From Ceratodon purpureus (Eukaryota; Streptophyta; Bryopsida; Pseudoditrichales; Ditrichaceae): 64,000 nt of DNA. The stretch spans positions 98,916,861-98,980,860 of the forward strand of contig CM026426.1 of NCBI GenBank assembly GCA_014871385.1, written 5' to 3'. The notes beneath the pieces were generated by a model, which was not told the origin of the DNA, searched no databases, and was given only the letters and a program-made list of their open reading frames with translations. Made by a program: the position numbers and the translations under genes. Below, in pieces: positions 10,077 through 21,477 of the stretch (positions within the stretch are counted from its first letter, which is position 1; each line of letters starts with the position of its first letter).

Positions 10077-11022
10077 CCTTCGGAGTTCTCCTTAGTCATG
10101 AATTCAGGGCCGACAAGGGATGGGCATGGATGGACGCTATGGCTTCGCGAGGCATGTTGATCCACAATGCTGACTAGGTCAATGCCCATGACCGAATGCT
10201 GCACAAGCTCTGCACACAGCAACTGCGCTTCATGCAGAGCCTCCACCCTGTCGACAGGAACTGCGAGGCCTTGTAATGCGAAGGCACGCGCTCGTTTAGC
10301 AGGGCCACTCCCAACGATGCACTCGTTGTCTGGGCTTGTGCGCTTCTAAAACAGACCCTCCGGGCTCAACACCTGCGTCATCAAGTATGACAATCTCTTA
10401 AATGAAGGCTTGGGCGTTCTCCCGAGAGAGTGGTGGTGCCCATCCCACAACATCCATCGCAGCTCGGTAAGACTCAACACTGGCCTGCACTGTTGCGTCG
10501 ATTGTGAGGAGGCCCCACTACCGCATCCAAACGCCGCCAGGAACCTGATCACAACAAGGACAGTGTGGATTCCTACCAAGCACAATCTTGAACATGCAAC
10601 AAAGATGAAATAAGCAACCACATGGGAGATTTACCAGGGCCATATCTGCCTAAAACCGGCCGCACAAACCACACGGTTGTTTGTCTTTCAATGGTGTCAT
10701 CGACTTCTGCTTGGTGAAGAGTGAGGAGAAGAATTGCTACGGGCGCACATAGCTCTCCTTGATGATGATTACATCAATCTGCCAATCCATGGCCTCAATC
10801 TTAGCTTGTATGGTACTTACTTTTTGGCCCTACACCTCCACTTTTGTGTATTTTTGTACGAGTACCTTCTGGTTCTGCTTGACAGCCTCTGAGGTCTTCT
10901 CGCTCGCAAACATCACAGCACGCACCCTGCTATCCAATGTTTTTTTCATAGCAGAGTCATGGCAACCCTCCTTCTTAGAGAACTGGAGCGCCAAAAATGC
11001 ATCCCTGAGTGCCTCCTCTGGT
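10077..11022 (-). pseudogene. RING-like gene, 5' part, interrupted by copia and decayed
   Basis: On the minus strand an exon starts after an AG acceptor at about 11023. It encodes a helix/coiled-coil segment (PEEALRDAFLALQF... to QKYTKVEV), then a zinc-binding segment of RING type: CGLCGRF, then LPCGCLFHLCC, then CPCC. The frame ends ...EFMTKENSEG at 10077 and continues at 4207, beyond the copia. Several stop codons and a frame change interrupt the segment between the RING-like part and the end, so the gene was probably decaying apart from the copia hit. The layout of coiled coil and RING resembles the gene at 57247-62130. Such proteins are often E3 ubiquitin ligases, but no partner is indicated. 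Confidence 0.5.
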
Positions 11023-11063
11023 GCAGTAATTTGAATAAGTGATAAGATCAAGTGTCAAATGTT

Positions 11064-11545
11064 GTTGGAAATCACTTTTGATTCCACGGAGACCTCTGTT
11101 TGTGAATTGCGATTGTAGAAATGACAATGACCACTTCAAATGGAAGTTTGGGTGGACGAGAAGTATTTCAAGGACGTTTTTAAAACACTGTTTTTTGGGA
11201 AACTATTTCTGAGGTTCTTTTCACCAAACATTGTTTTTTAAATTTGAAAGAACATCCTCTAAAGACAATAGAGGGCCCCAAATGAAGAAATTAAGACTTT
11301 GGAAAAGTTCATTTTCATGATTTAGAACTAGTGGTCAAATTAAGTTTCAACTGAAGATGTTTTTTTATGGAGTTGCTTGTAAGATACCTTATGACACCTT
11401 AAAAAGTGACTAAAATGCTAAAAAACTAGACCAAAATGCTCAAAATAAGCTTTGAGCTTTAAAAAACAGCACACTTCATATTCACTTCTTAGTGATTACA
11501 CATTGCACTTTGTGGTACACTTTATTGTGCTTCCCCCCCTCCCTC
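11064..11545 (+). repeat. MITE family B, partial copy
   Basis: This matches 58545-59009 in the same orientation at high identity (shared stretch CATCCTCTAAAGACAATAG and many others) and ends in the same GTGCTTCCCCCC terminus. The left third of the full copy, including the left inverted terminus, is not present here. The repeat sits in the presumed intron just upstream of the RING-like exon. Confidence 0.7.
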
Positions 11546-11559
11546 TTATTATGAAACTT

Positions 11560-11852
11560 AAAATAAACAAAGAAGTGAACTACAAAGTTTGCTTTTTGGT
11601 TCGTGGGAAATTACAAAAGTCTCATTAGACTAGAGAGAAGGATGAATCAGAGCAAATTCCATGTTCAAATTAAAAAAAAATGAAAGGGGGGGAGGGGTGG
11701 GGTGGGGGAGGGAGGTCAAGACAATAACCCAAATAATGAAATTTAAAGGATAAATCTTGGGATATAACCCGTCATTATTGGGTCCGGAAGTAGACCCAAT
11801 TACAGTAGAAAAATCATACGGAAGACAAGGGTGAAGCAGGAAAAAGAACCAA
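11560..11852 (+). repeat. Diverged direct repeat, unit 1
   Basis: It shares ordered blocks with 12335-12795, for example ATAATGAAATTTAAAGGA, GGAAGTAGACCCAATTACA and AAAAATCATA. MITE A copy 1 lies between the two units. A poly-A/poly-G stretch occurs at 11668-11710. Confidence 0.55.
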
Positions 11853-12263
11853 CATTAGGTGCAAAAACAGGTCAAGAAAAGGCCGTGTAAGCGGCACGTG
11901 AGAGAAAAAAATGGGCCCTGCCCGCGTACTTTCTGATGTGGTCGCACTCGTGCCAGTGTGGTGCCAGCAAATCGCCAAGGGGGGTCGAACCAATGACCTC
12001 TCCGCAATGCGTGTGGAGGGCGTTGCTACAGTGGCTCGCTAACAGCATTCTCCCACTTGGGACCAAACCTCGAGCCGACCCGATCATGTCAGGTGGTATA
12101 TTCCGAGGACCCTTGTTAACTGTGCGCCACCGAGGACCCTTGTTAACTATGCGGGCAGCGATTCTGGCATCCGTTGCCAGCGGCAGAGGGGCTTTGGACA
12201 AGGAGTTCACCTAATTTGGGCAGGCTTACACGGCCTTTTCAAGACCTATTTTTGCACCTAATG
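11853..12263 (+). mobile_element. MITE family A, copy 1 (411 bp, long TIRs)
   Basis: The left terminus CATTAGGTGCAAAAACAGG is mirrored by CCTATTTTTGCACCTAATG at the right end. The inverted similarity runs about 40 bp to GGCCGTGTAAGC/GCTTACACGGCC. The body is GC-rich, unlike its AT-rich surroundings, and is homologous in inverted orientation to 18417-18826. It encodes no protein and is therefore a non-autonomous DNA transposon. The superfamily is not clear because I cannot define a target duplication. Confidence 0.75.
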
Positions 12264-12334
12264 CTTGAAGAAAGAGACTGAATCAAGGGTGAGTCCTAAG
12301 TAGTACTCATAAAAGAAACCTAAAAAAAAAAAAA

Positions 12335-12795
12335 CAATAATTGAAGTACTCTTTGTTTACACTGTTTGCTCATAGGTCTGTGGGAAATTAAGAAAGTTTA
12401 ATTAGACTAGAACGAAGGCTGAAGGAGAGTGATTCCACTTTGAAATTAAAAAAGAAGATTATAGTATAGGTTCATGGAAAGGGGCATACACATGATTAAT
12501 GACAAACCCAAAAGTGAACCGTATGGAGCATACGAAATTATGCATATAATTTGGGGGAAATTAAATCTGGTAGTATGCTTGAGTATGGAAAAAAAGTAAA
12601 ATAAACCCAAACAAAAAAACACAGAAAGGGGAAGTGAATTAGAAAGGTGTGTCAAATCAATAAACCAGATAATGAAATTTAAAGGAAAAACCTTGGGAAA
12701 TAATCCATCATTATTAAGTTGGAAGTAGACCCAATTACAAAGGAAAAATCATAAGGGAGAGAAGGCTGAAGCAGAGAAAACAACCAAAGGTTAAT
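12335..12795 (+). repeat. Diverged direct repeat, unit 2
   Basis: It pairs with 11560-11852. A related leader (GAATCAAGGGTGAGTCC, then CTCTTTGTTTAC) just before it also recurs near 13410-13480. The stretch looks like several rounds of old, local duplication of non-coding DNA. Confidence 0.5.
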
Positions 12796-13560
12796 AGCAA
12801 TCTGCAGTAGCTACAGTAGTCACAAACTGCATTTTCAGAGGAATGTTGCATTCAAGTACTTCTAGACTTTAAGGTAGCATTGCTTTGAGGGATATAATAG
12901 AATATTTTAGTTGTAGATATAGATGAGCAATATTTTTTGGGTTCTCTATTTTAAAACTTCTAATGGTTTGAACGTAGTGATAAATTTATATATCAATGGT
13001 TACATGTCCCGGAATATTTTTTTCATAAAAATATTCTTCATTTTGTGGGTTTTAAGTTATAGTTTTTGATGACTTCTTCCTAAGAAGTGTAGTATATATT
13101 TATGAAGCATATTGTGTGAAAAATTATTACAATTGCAATCCAGTCAACAATTAATAAAGATAATGGCGTTACTTTAGTAGGTTCTTCAAACATAAAGGAC
13201 AAAAAACTTTGTAATGAGTTTTAACTTATGTCTGTACAAAACACATATTAAAGTATGTGGGCTTCTTACATTTCATGAAGCAAAAGCTATTTCCTTCAAG
13301 ATATTATAACTTTACTGAAAAAATGTACTAAAAATATACTCAAAATATACTTTTTTTTTTGCCCAAAGTGTAGTAGCCGTAGCTTCCTTTTATCCCAAAT
13401 TAAAGAAAGACGTTGAAACAAGGGTGGGTCCCAAAATGTTTCCATAAAGGAAACCAAAATCTAAATTACTCTTTGTTTACCAGAAAAGACTCCGGCAATG
13501 GATGAACTTCAGTGGATGTCACTTTCGTTATACACGTACTATAGTCTATAGACACTCATT
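12796..13560. other. AT-rich DNA without recognisable genes
   Basis: Apart from the short repeat of the 12265-12350 sequence near 13398-13480, I see no coding or structural feature here. Confidence 0.45.
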
Positions 13561-13611
13561 TTCCGCAGCCTTTTCAAATTGCATAGTCACGCTGGTGGAG
13601 GTGTCTTTCAA

Positions 13612-14118
13612 ACTAGAGTCGCTATGAATTGAAGTGTGTAGTGAGTCACGACAGCATTAAGTTTAGATATCATCTGGATCGGCAATTGCTTTATGTGAAC
13701 TACGAGTACCTGCGTTATAGATGTGTGGAGGGAGACGCTTGAATTGCGATTGATCAAAGAGTTGCTGTGGAGATGGTTATAACCAGTGTGATATTTGAAG
13801 AATCCTTGTTGCTAGCTATTGAAGTGGGCAGAACGTGGCCTGTGTCGCATCTCCGGAATGAGATTGCTATCATCCTCTCTAGAAAATGACTTCTAGAGGA
13901 GTATGACTTAGTCATAGAGCGCCTAGGCCAGCCTAATACCAAGTCACAATCGTAGGCTAAGTTGGTTATTACTGGCCATTGCAATATTAAGCAAAGAATG
14001 TATGATTAAAGAGCTCAATTGAATTTAATTTTGTGTCCCATTGTTGTGCAGATAAATGGTCTTCATGAAAAGATTACACTAATCAATGCGGTGTTGGCCG
14101 ATCATGGTCAAAGATCAA
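13612..14118 (+). pseudogene. Unknown two-exon family, copy 2 (decayed)
   Basis: In one frame the segment reads CVVSHDSIKF, then YVNYEYLRYRCVEGD, EVGRTWPVSHLRNEI and EEYDLVIERLG, with two in-frame stop codons. A second block starting INGLHEKITLINAVL follows an AG at about 14050, matching the exon 2 position of copy 1 (461-970). Conservation of motifs between the two copies identifies it as a degraded gene; I do not recognise the function. Confidence 0.5.
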
Positions 14119-14366
14119 AGGGTAACAAATTTGAAGTTCATGATTTGACCTTAATAAATAAATTTAAAAATAAATAAAAAATGGATCGGAAAAACTCAGA
14201 AAAGGAAGGTAAAGCATAAAAACACTTATGTGAAAAATGAAAAAAACACAACCAAGAATAGAGTAAGAAGATAAAATCTTAATAAAACTTAGGGACAAAA
14301 AAAAGTTAATGAATCCTTTCTTGAAGAGTGTGCATAGAATTTTGAGAAGAAGTTCAAAAAATAGTA

Positions 14367-14465
14367 TGTATGGGCCCAGAAGTAGCAGACATGGGGCAGA
14401 AGGCTCCGGTCATGAGGCTAACAGCATGTTACGGTCATAAGCCTCTGACAATTGAGTGGGCCAAA
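14367..14465 (+). repeat. Dispersed repeat P, left copy
   Basis: About 100 bp is repeated in inverted orientation at 20825-20915, sharing for example GGTCATAAGCCTCTGACAAT. It is GC-rich against an AT-rich background. It may be a fragment of a longer element, possibly an LTR remnant, but that is a guess. Confidence 0.5.
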
Positions 14466-14474
14466 AGCAACAGT

Positions 14475-15000
14475 CATAGGGTTAATATTGTAATCTATTT
14501 TTATCACGTACCTTTTTACGGTACTTTTACAACGGGGCAATTCTCGGGGCATTGGTGTTACCATGCAAGAATTCTAGATTTTAATAGAACAGTTTGATAC
14601 ACATCTTCGCAGCCAATAACCAGTTAACCCCCAAATGCTTGAGACTATGACCGCAAAAATAGACTTTGACTTTGGATGCTTTATTTTTCTACTAATTAGT
14701 TAATGTAATATATGAATTTCTATTATTCACAAGGCTAAGTACTTGTATTATTGAGAAGCAATAATTTTATCCAAATTAATGGTTTCATTATGTAATTAAT
14801 GTAAATTTTCAAATCAAAACAATCAAAGAAAATTCAGATCAAATACTAGTTTTACTACAAAGTTATAAATATTTACAATAGATGTATATGACAACGAAGA
14901 ACCTTAAGCTACTTACCGAGCTTGAAATTTATGTTTTAATTTCAAGCTATGTTAAAAAAACCTAAAACATTGGAAAGTCAAGTAGTTGGCACCCATATAT
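14475..15000 (+). repeat. Inverted repeat Q, left arm
   Basis: It matches the reverse complement of 21478-21992 at moderate identity along its full length. Anchors include GGGGCAATTCTCGGGGCATT, TTTTAATAGAACAGTTTGAT and AACCTTAAGCTACTTACCG. The two arms enclose 6.5 kb of decayed coding remnants. They could be the long terminal inverted repeats of an old composite element. Confidence 0.6.
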
Positions 15001-16950
15001 CCCATCATCTTATAAAAGGTTCGAATCACTCAATTTTAGATATTCTTCAAAATTTTAAATTGGACTACAAAATAGATATGTCAAGCAACATTATATTAAT
15101 TTATCCCAAATGCAAAAATAGATCAAGTCAATATTGAAGATCGTGATTTTGCTGTCTCTTTGAATGATTTCTTAAATACACATAGAGTATTGATGTTTTG
15201 GACTTGAAGGATTTACCAAAATTCATGAAATTATTATTTATCGGTGTCGACTTAGTCTAAAATTGTGTCCAAAAAGTTTATTTCCAAAGTTTTATCACTA
15301 GAATCTTCTAATATGTATCTCTCGCAATAAAGAGACTTGGATTTTGTTATTTCTTATCCTTTTATTCTTATACATGAAGAATAGACAAAGACCTTTGTTT
15401 TGACAAGATGGATTTGTATTCTAACAAAAAAAGTCTATAAGAAAAATTTATTGAATGTTAATAATAACATGAATTGATGTTTGCGGATGCAATATTTTTC
15501 ACACTGATGCATTCTTTCTTTAAAAAAATAAAATAAAAAATGGTGCACAAGTGGAGAACGTCATGTATATTATTTTAGTACAAAAGCTCTAATATGCTTA
15601 GAAGTACAACAAATATACTAGTAAAAAGGAGCTGATTCTCATTTTACATCAAAAAACAAAAAAGAAAAATTGCGATTCATACTCTAGAATCTTTTAATTC
15701 ACGCGCTCAAATGTTTCAAAATTATTTGTGCATGATCCTTTAGAAGTTGTAATTTAGATCTTGCGGTTAAAGATGTGAAAGCAATTATGTTTTGGTTTTT
15801 TCACTCTTGCTTCTAAAATGATAGTTTAAGGAATGTTTTTGATAAGAAACGGTGAAGGCCGATTATAGGTTCCTTATTGTTGTCAACTTCAAGATCTACT
15901 TGTGGAAGAAAATTGATATAATATCTATAATCTTATTCTTTTATTCCGTGAATCGGTAACACAGGTGCATAATTCAATACACACTACCGTGCCAATGAAA
16001 ATCAACAAGCACATCAAGATGAAGAAAGGTCAATCTCTGAGTATTCTATTAATTTAGTGTCAGCGTAGAGCAAATTTGCTAAGGCATTGAAATTAATTGT
16101 GTACATAGTGTCGGATACATCTTTACGTGGAAAAGGGAGTTACTTGCATGACCAACCAAATGACATATTCAGTCTTGGCTTCCTCCGGGTTACATCCTTT
16201 TTGTTCTCTGAGACTACACTGAATGACTTCTGGGATCATACTTTCATCGGCTCTTCTATTCAAAGGCCGGGACAGAGCTATATTCTGTCGTTAACCATCC
16301 AAGGGGGAAGGAGTATTCATCCTTCATCCAAGAATTAAGTTCCATCTCATTTCTATGTTTTCATATACTTCGTGGTATTCAAAGATGGGCATAAACTGGA
16401 TTGAACAACTAATTGCAAAATTACATCCTCGGCTTCCTTTGAATTGTCATGTTGGATGAGATAGAGTGATGTCCTACAGTTGTCAAACATTTACTGATCC
16501 TACTTGTAATTGTTACCAATGAGTTTGGTTTGGACTGATCATGTGTGTTCCAACATGTCATCAAAATCCATAGAGTATATTGTGAGATCAGTGCATGAGG
16601 AGAACGTCCCCTCCTCTAAGTGTACATTCTTCCATAAATGCTTATGATATCCCAGTCCATGAAGACCTCCAATCTCATCATCTACATGACTACAATGTGG
16701 GGGTCCTCAAATGCATTGTCTCCCCCATTAATCAATCGAGCAGCATTATTCAATCTCATTGAAAACTGAACGTCCCATCCCCATGCACAAAATTCCAGAA
16801 CGTGGTAGGCACGTAGGATCCCTCTCCATTAACACATCCACTTTCATCATCTTCAGCACACATTGTCTCCATCCGTAATCAATTCAGGTGTTTTAGTGAC
16901 ATCCTCAGACCCTCACCGTTCCAGTTGCACAATCTAGATTCCAAAACGTG
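15001..16950. other. AT-rich DNA, no supported gene
   Basis: Only short frames are present. An 83-codon frame at 16087-16338 has no recognisable features. GC content rises after about 16400, towards the gene remnant that follows. Confidence 0.4.
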
Positions 16951-16954
16951 GAGA

Positions 16955-18095
16955 GCCATGCATACCACGCCACCCCCATCCTCTCAGCCCACAAAGGTTT
17001 ACACTGCTCCTGCTCCAGCTGTTTGGGTGCAGCCGCAGCAAAAAGGCACTGCCAAGGTGATTTCTAACCTTCTTCCGTGGAAATAGTCTTGTTCTTTTCT
17101 TGAGCAAATTTTCCTTGTTGTATCTAGTTGCCTCATACGTGGATCATCTGATTTATTGGTAGGTTGGAGTGAACGTCAACATGGTACAACAAGGGAAGCG
17201 GAAGTCAAGGTGCGGCAACACTCCAACCAGTGCTCGAGGGAGGGATCATGCAGTCCGGTCTTACTACAGCAATGAAGGGGAAGGATCGGGTACACATACC
17301 TCGCAAGCTGAAGCTAACTTGGCTGAAGTGGACCTTGCTCACAAAGGTGGTAACTCGGTGTGGGATGCGCCATTTGATCTTGGCAGTATTCTAACAACGC
17401 TGCAGTCTTCCATGCTTGCAGTAGCTTGTGCTCTTGCAGGCCGTGAGGCAAATTACAAGGACAAGTTCTTCACCAATCAAGTGGGCTTGTGCGACCGGGG
17501 TGCTATGGTGGATGATGTTGGGAAGGTTTATCCGCAAGTGTTGGAGGGTAACATCAAGGAGATCTAGAGGCTAGGGATGCTTTAGAATCAGTACGAGCTT
17601 GTCAACTGCACCAGCAAGAGCCAGGCATGGCAGTTTTCCAAGCATTGTTATGAAGTGTATGGACATTGCCCGAATAATGCTTATTTTGCAATGCGGTTCT
17701 TGAAAGCCGCTACCGTAATGTTTGTGCATGGCTTGGAGGTGAATTGGGTGGCTGAAGCGCAAAGGCATCATTGCAAATGTATAGCAACCGCAACGAAGAA
17801 TCTTTTCAAGCTTGGTTGAGTTGATCTCCGGTGTCAAGTTGAAGGCCTATGCGGCATCATCAAGGATCTCTCCAGTGGACAGCCGTTGACTTCTGGTTTG
17901 CCGGAGTTGGTGACTGCAGCTCAGGGGGCGTTGCTTGAAGCCACAGCAGCTGTGGATGCCGCGGCGGAGGTACTACGAGCACTTCAGAAGGAGAAGGACT
18001 TGGCGGTGGCAGTGTTGGAGGCTGAATCCAAGAGTAATGCGGCCTTGCTCGAGCAGAAAAGACTTTTCCTGAGTGGGACACCTTCCGAATACTAA
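16955..18095 (+). pseudogene. Unrecognised multi-exon gene, decayed, coiled-coil C-terminus
   Basis: A Pro/Thr-rich first exon starts at an ATG near 16955 and ends at a GTGATT donor at about 17057. It is followed after a TAG acceptor at about 17162 by an exon reading GVNVNMVQQGKRKSRCGN with a basic start, and continuing to 17567. Beyond that, coding-like sequence continues with stop codons. The last part (17886-18095) is Ala/Glu/Lys-rich and predicted coiled coil (EVLRALQKEKDLAVAVLEAE). I do not recognise the family; the layout of a basic N-terminus and coiled coil would suit a DNA-binding accessory protein or a gag-like protein. Confidence 0.4.
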
Positions 18096-18099
18096 GGAA

Positions 18100-18416
18100 G
18101 ACCAAATTCAACTCAATCTGGCATGGCCCTTACAAAGTTCAGCTCGTCCTTCCAAACAACATAGTCTTCCTAGTTAATAAATCCAACTATGACAGCCAAG
18201 CTATGATCGTCAACGCCACCAAGTTAAAACAATACCATACTACTAATCCGAACCTATCCCCCCAATTAAGCCTAGGTGAAATCTATACAAACTTGGCTAC
18301 TGAGGCTGATAAAAAAGATGGCTTGGACGTCCAAGATGCTGATCATCACAACAATGATGACCAGCCGCAAGAGTCACCTCTCAATCTCTCTGAAATCAAC
18401 ATCAACCTGATCAAAG
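18100..18416 (+). mobile_element. Gypsy-like pol 3' end, fossil fragment
   Basis: The frame reads FNSIWHGPYKV, then VLPNNIVFLVN and VNATKLKQYH, followed by an acidic tail. This resembles the C-terminal domain of Ty3/gypsy integrases. No LTR or other pol domain adjoins it, so it is a broken remnant. MITE A copy 2 begins at its 3' end. Confidence 0.5.
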
Positions 18417-18826
18417 CATAACGTGCAAAAACAGGTCTCCAAAAGGCCGTGTACGCCTGCCCAAGTTTGGTGAACCTCTGCCCAAAGCCCCTCTGTCGCT
18501 GGCAGCGGATGCTAGAATCGCTGCCCGCACAGTTAACAAAGGTCCTCGGTGGTGCAGAGTTAACAAGGGTCCTCGGAATATCCCAACTGACATGAGCTGG
18601 ACGGCTTGGGGTTTGGTCCCAAGTGGGCAGATTGCTGTCAACGCGCCACTTTAGCAGCGCCCGACACACGCCCTTCGCGAAGGTCATTGGTTCAACCCCC
18701 CGCGGCGGCGTTGCTGGCAATACGATGGCACGTCCAGTGCCCCGTCAAAGTACGCGGGCAGGGCCCATTTTTTTCTCTCACGTGCCACATATACGGGCTT
18801 TTGGAGACCTGTTTTTGCACGTAATG
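18417..18826 (-). mobile_element. MITE family A, copy 2 (410 bp)
   Basis: It runs from CATAACGTGCAAAAACAGG to CCTGTTTTTGCACGTAATG and is the reverse-orientation relative of 11853-12263. The perfect inner inverted termini (GTGCAAAAACAGGTCTCC) are better preserved than in copy 1. The body includes GGTTCAACCCC at about 18690, which resembles a Pol III B box; no tRNA fold surrounds it that I can see. Confidence 0.75.
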
Positions 18827-18829
18827 TCA

Positions 18830-19110
18830 TGTCCATGCGCTAACAGCAATGCCCGAGCGCATGCCCAAGCGCAATGAAGATGAGCCCTACCCCTCGGGCG
18901 TTGTTGATGGCATCTTAGTGCAGTACTCGTGCCGCTAACTCCATGTGTTCTTTGGCTGGGACGGCAGAGGAAACACAGAGTGGGGCAGTGACTGCGTCTA
19001 CCCCTAGCCCGACATAGCTGCATTACTGCATAACACGCACTTGAAGGAGGACAGCCGCTACGACATCTTCACCCTAGGGAAGGTCCTTATCAAGCCAGAA
19101 TGCGAGGTAT
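18830..19110 (+). pseudogene. Short decayed coding remnant
   Basis: A frame interrupted by two stop codons reads HVFFGWDGRGNTEWGSDCVY and then HLKEDSRYDIFTLGKVL, which looks like real protein. I cannot assign a family. It lies between MITE A copy 2 and the gag-like fragment and may belong to the same old element. Confidence 0.3.
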
Positions 19111-19199
19111 TTTGAGCCAAGTTTTCTTTTAAAATGATTGCAACAATATTACATGTTGTATATGGCCGACAAAGGAGAGAAGATCAATTGGGGTTTTTT

Positions 19200-20520
19200 G
19201 GTTGATGAGAATTGTCGAGTCTAGCTTTATGCTCACTATCAACGCCCTCCATACTCTAGCCCGATTGGGCTCTTCCTCACCAACTACATTAGTCACTTCA
19301 TTACCTATCATCAGCGCCATAATTGCCCTCCAGCAATGGGGACGTTCCTTGATATCGAGCGGGAATTGGCGTCCCACGCGGATCCTGCACGCGCAGCCCC
19401 CAGCACAAACGCTGACGGGTGTTGGAGCTCACAACTGCCGGGGGGGGGGGGGGAGAGAAAATGAAGGATGCACCATACGGACCCTGCACCAGCAAACTCC
19501 AAATTTATGTCTCAGCGATCAAGGACAGCTTGGAGGTATTGGTGGAATTTACACATACAACGGAGCAAGAAAAGGAAGGGTTAGCAACATCGTACCAAGA
19601 GTCGGAGGAGGGAGCTCGCCGCAGAGTCACCCAAGCCGTTCAAGCAGCTTAGCAAGAGGCACACAAGGCCATCACAGACGCCAAGGCCGAGCTCCATCAG
19701 CAGGTCGAGGAAAGCCAATGTACCGTGCAAAAACTACGGCACCAACTATCCAACATAGGGTTAGAATGAGCAACACTCAGGAGCAAGTGGACAGCATAGC
19801 TAAGGAAAAGCAGTGGTTGCAAGAAAAGACAAAGAAGCTAGAGCAGCAGAATGTGGAGTACCTCGCTAGATGCAAGGCCATGACCAACCCAGCACCTCCA
19901 TTTGGACAGTCAGCAACCATGGATGCTACCAAAATCTAGCAAGATAAATTGGCGGCAGAGAGGGCACAAGCTAATTTTGAAGCCAATAAGAGCGGGTGGA
20001 TTCAGAATGCGGCCTACACCATTGCCACCATAGCTTACCGCATCCTTGGCAATCAGCAATAGTCAACAGAGCCCTTGCAAGAATTCCTTGACCGGTGCAT
20101 GGATGAAGCCATAGCTACGCTAGATCTCAAGCAATTCGACCACGATTAGGAAGCCATAGACAAGGAGTTACTCATCTTCCTTGATCAGACACCAAACGAC
20201 GTTCGGGACAAAGGAAAAGCTGCTTACTAGTCTCCACCCCGCTCGGCCGAAGTTATACCCTAGGTAGCCATGGCATTTGGATCGTCCCAGCAAGCCTCTC
20301 ACTTTCCACAGCACCTTGACCCCGCGGAGCACGTCATCATTCTTGAACAGCTCACCAACACGGATCACACGCCGCAGCAATCGCTACAGCACCCTGCATC
20401 CCACCACGACAATCCAAGCCAGTCCACGCTATAGCCACACTCTCCTTTCCGTCTTCACTCTACTCTGCATTCATTACTCTGATTGCTTGCTTGCTTGTTG
20501 CTATGTTGAAATACCTTTCC
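19200..20520 (+). mobile_element. Gag-like coiled-coil remnant, probably LTR-type fossil
   Basis: The plus strand reads a long Gln/Glu/Lys-rich coiled-coil protein (for example VDSIAKEKQWLQEKTKKLEQ at about 19790-19850), followed by helical segments such as PLQEFLDRCMDEAIATLDL. The style fits the gag of gypsy-like elements, but there is no zinc knuckle or pol next to it. Several breaks are present. A poly-G run lies at 19440-19453. Family assignment is tentative. Confidence 0.35.
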
Positions 20521-20824
20521 TCTAATACAACTCCACAAAATAGACTATCTACTTGGACGTCCATAGCCGCCCTATCTATACCTTCCATACCTTCGGTAAC
20601 CCTCCGTACCGCTCATTGACCCTCGATCATTGACATCCCGACCCTGGGATACTCGTCTCTAAGGTCATATCCCACAGCCATGCTGCCTCCCCTTCTACCG
20701 AGACCTCATAAACTTTTCCCCCTTGATTTTTACTAGGATCCCTTAGTAACCAAGTCCTGAGATATCCAAGTCCTGGCTTCTCACTCACTCCATTTAGAAT
20801 TCTAGCTAACACCGGTGTTTTGGG

Positions 20825-20915
20825 CCCAATCAATTGTCAGAGGCTTATGACCGTCATATGCTGTGAGCCCCATGACCTGAGCCATCGGCCCCATGTCCAT
20901 TACTTCTGGACCCGT
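20825..20915 (-). repeat. Dispersed repeat P, right copy
   Basis: Reverse complement of 14367-14465. Downstream, at about 21055-21067, the sequence ends TCTCAACA, reminiscent of an LTR end on the minus strand, but no partner was found. Confidence 0.45.
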
Positions 20916-21477
20916 GACTGTCGCTTGAGCCCCATACCCATGTCTCTAGGCCCAACAACCGCCCTCTAATCGATGCCTTTCAACCTTTAGACTATATGTA
21001 TTGAGATGTGAGTAATCGGCCCTAATTAATCTTGTTGAAATACAAATAGATTTTTATCTCAACAGCCTAAGTTTCATTTTGCTAAATCCTTCCATATTTT
21101 ATAAACGCACAATAAAAATATATTTAAATTACTTCCTCAGTATGTACCACATGTCGTTCTTTTTATTCTCCAGTTTCCTTCTTCCTCATTATCTTAATAT
21201 ATACCATTCACATTTGCATAACTAGTAACCAATTTAATGTTACAAATCTGGAATTGGATAATTTACCCTAGTCTAAGTTAAGCAGAATGAACTGAATTTA
21301 GCAAGCTAACCAAATCACATTCCAAGCTAATGAGACTTTGATCTTAATAAAAATATGTATTAATCATGGTTCAAAATGTAGCTTGAAGAAGTTCGAAAAA
21401 TTGCCTCTCTTAGATGTGGTGAAAGAAAAGCAATTTTTTTCATGCTTGAAAGAATAAAAAGTAATACAAAAAGAGTA

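Noticed and set aside
18660-18720. Possible tRNA gene (GGTTCAACCCC)
   Set aside because: No cloverleaf can be drawn around the motif, and it lies inside MITE A.
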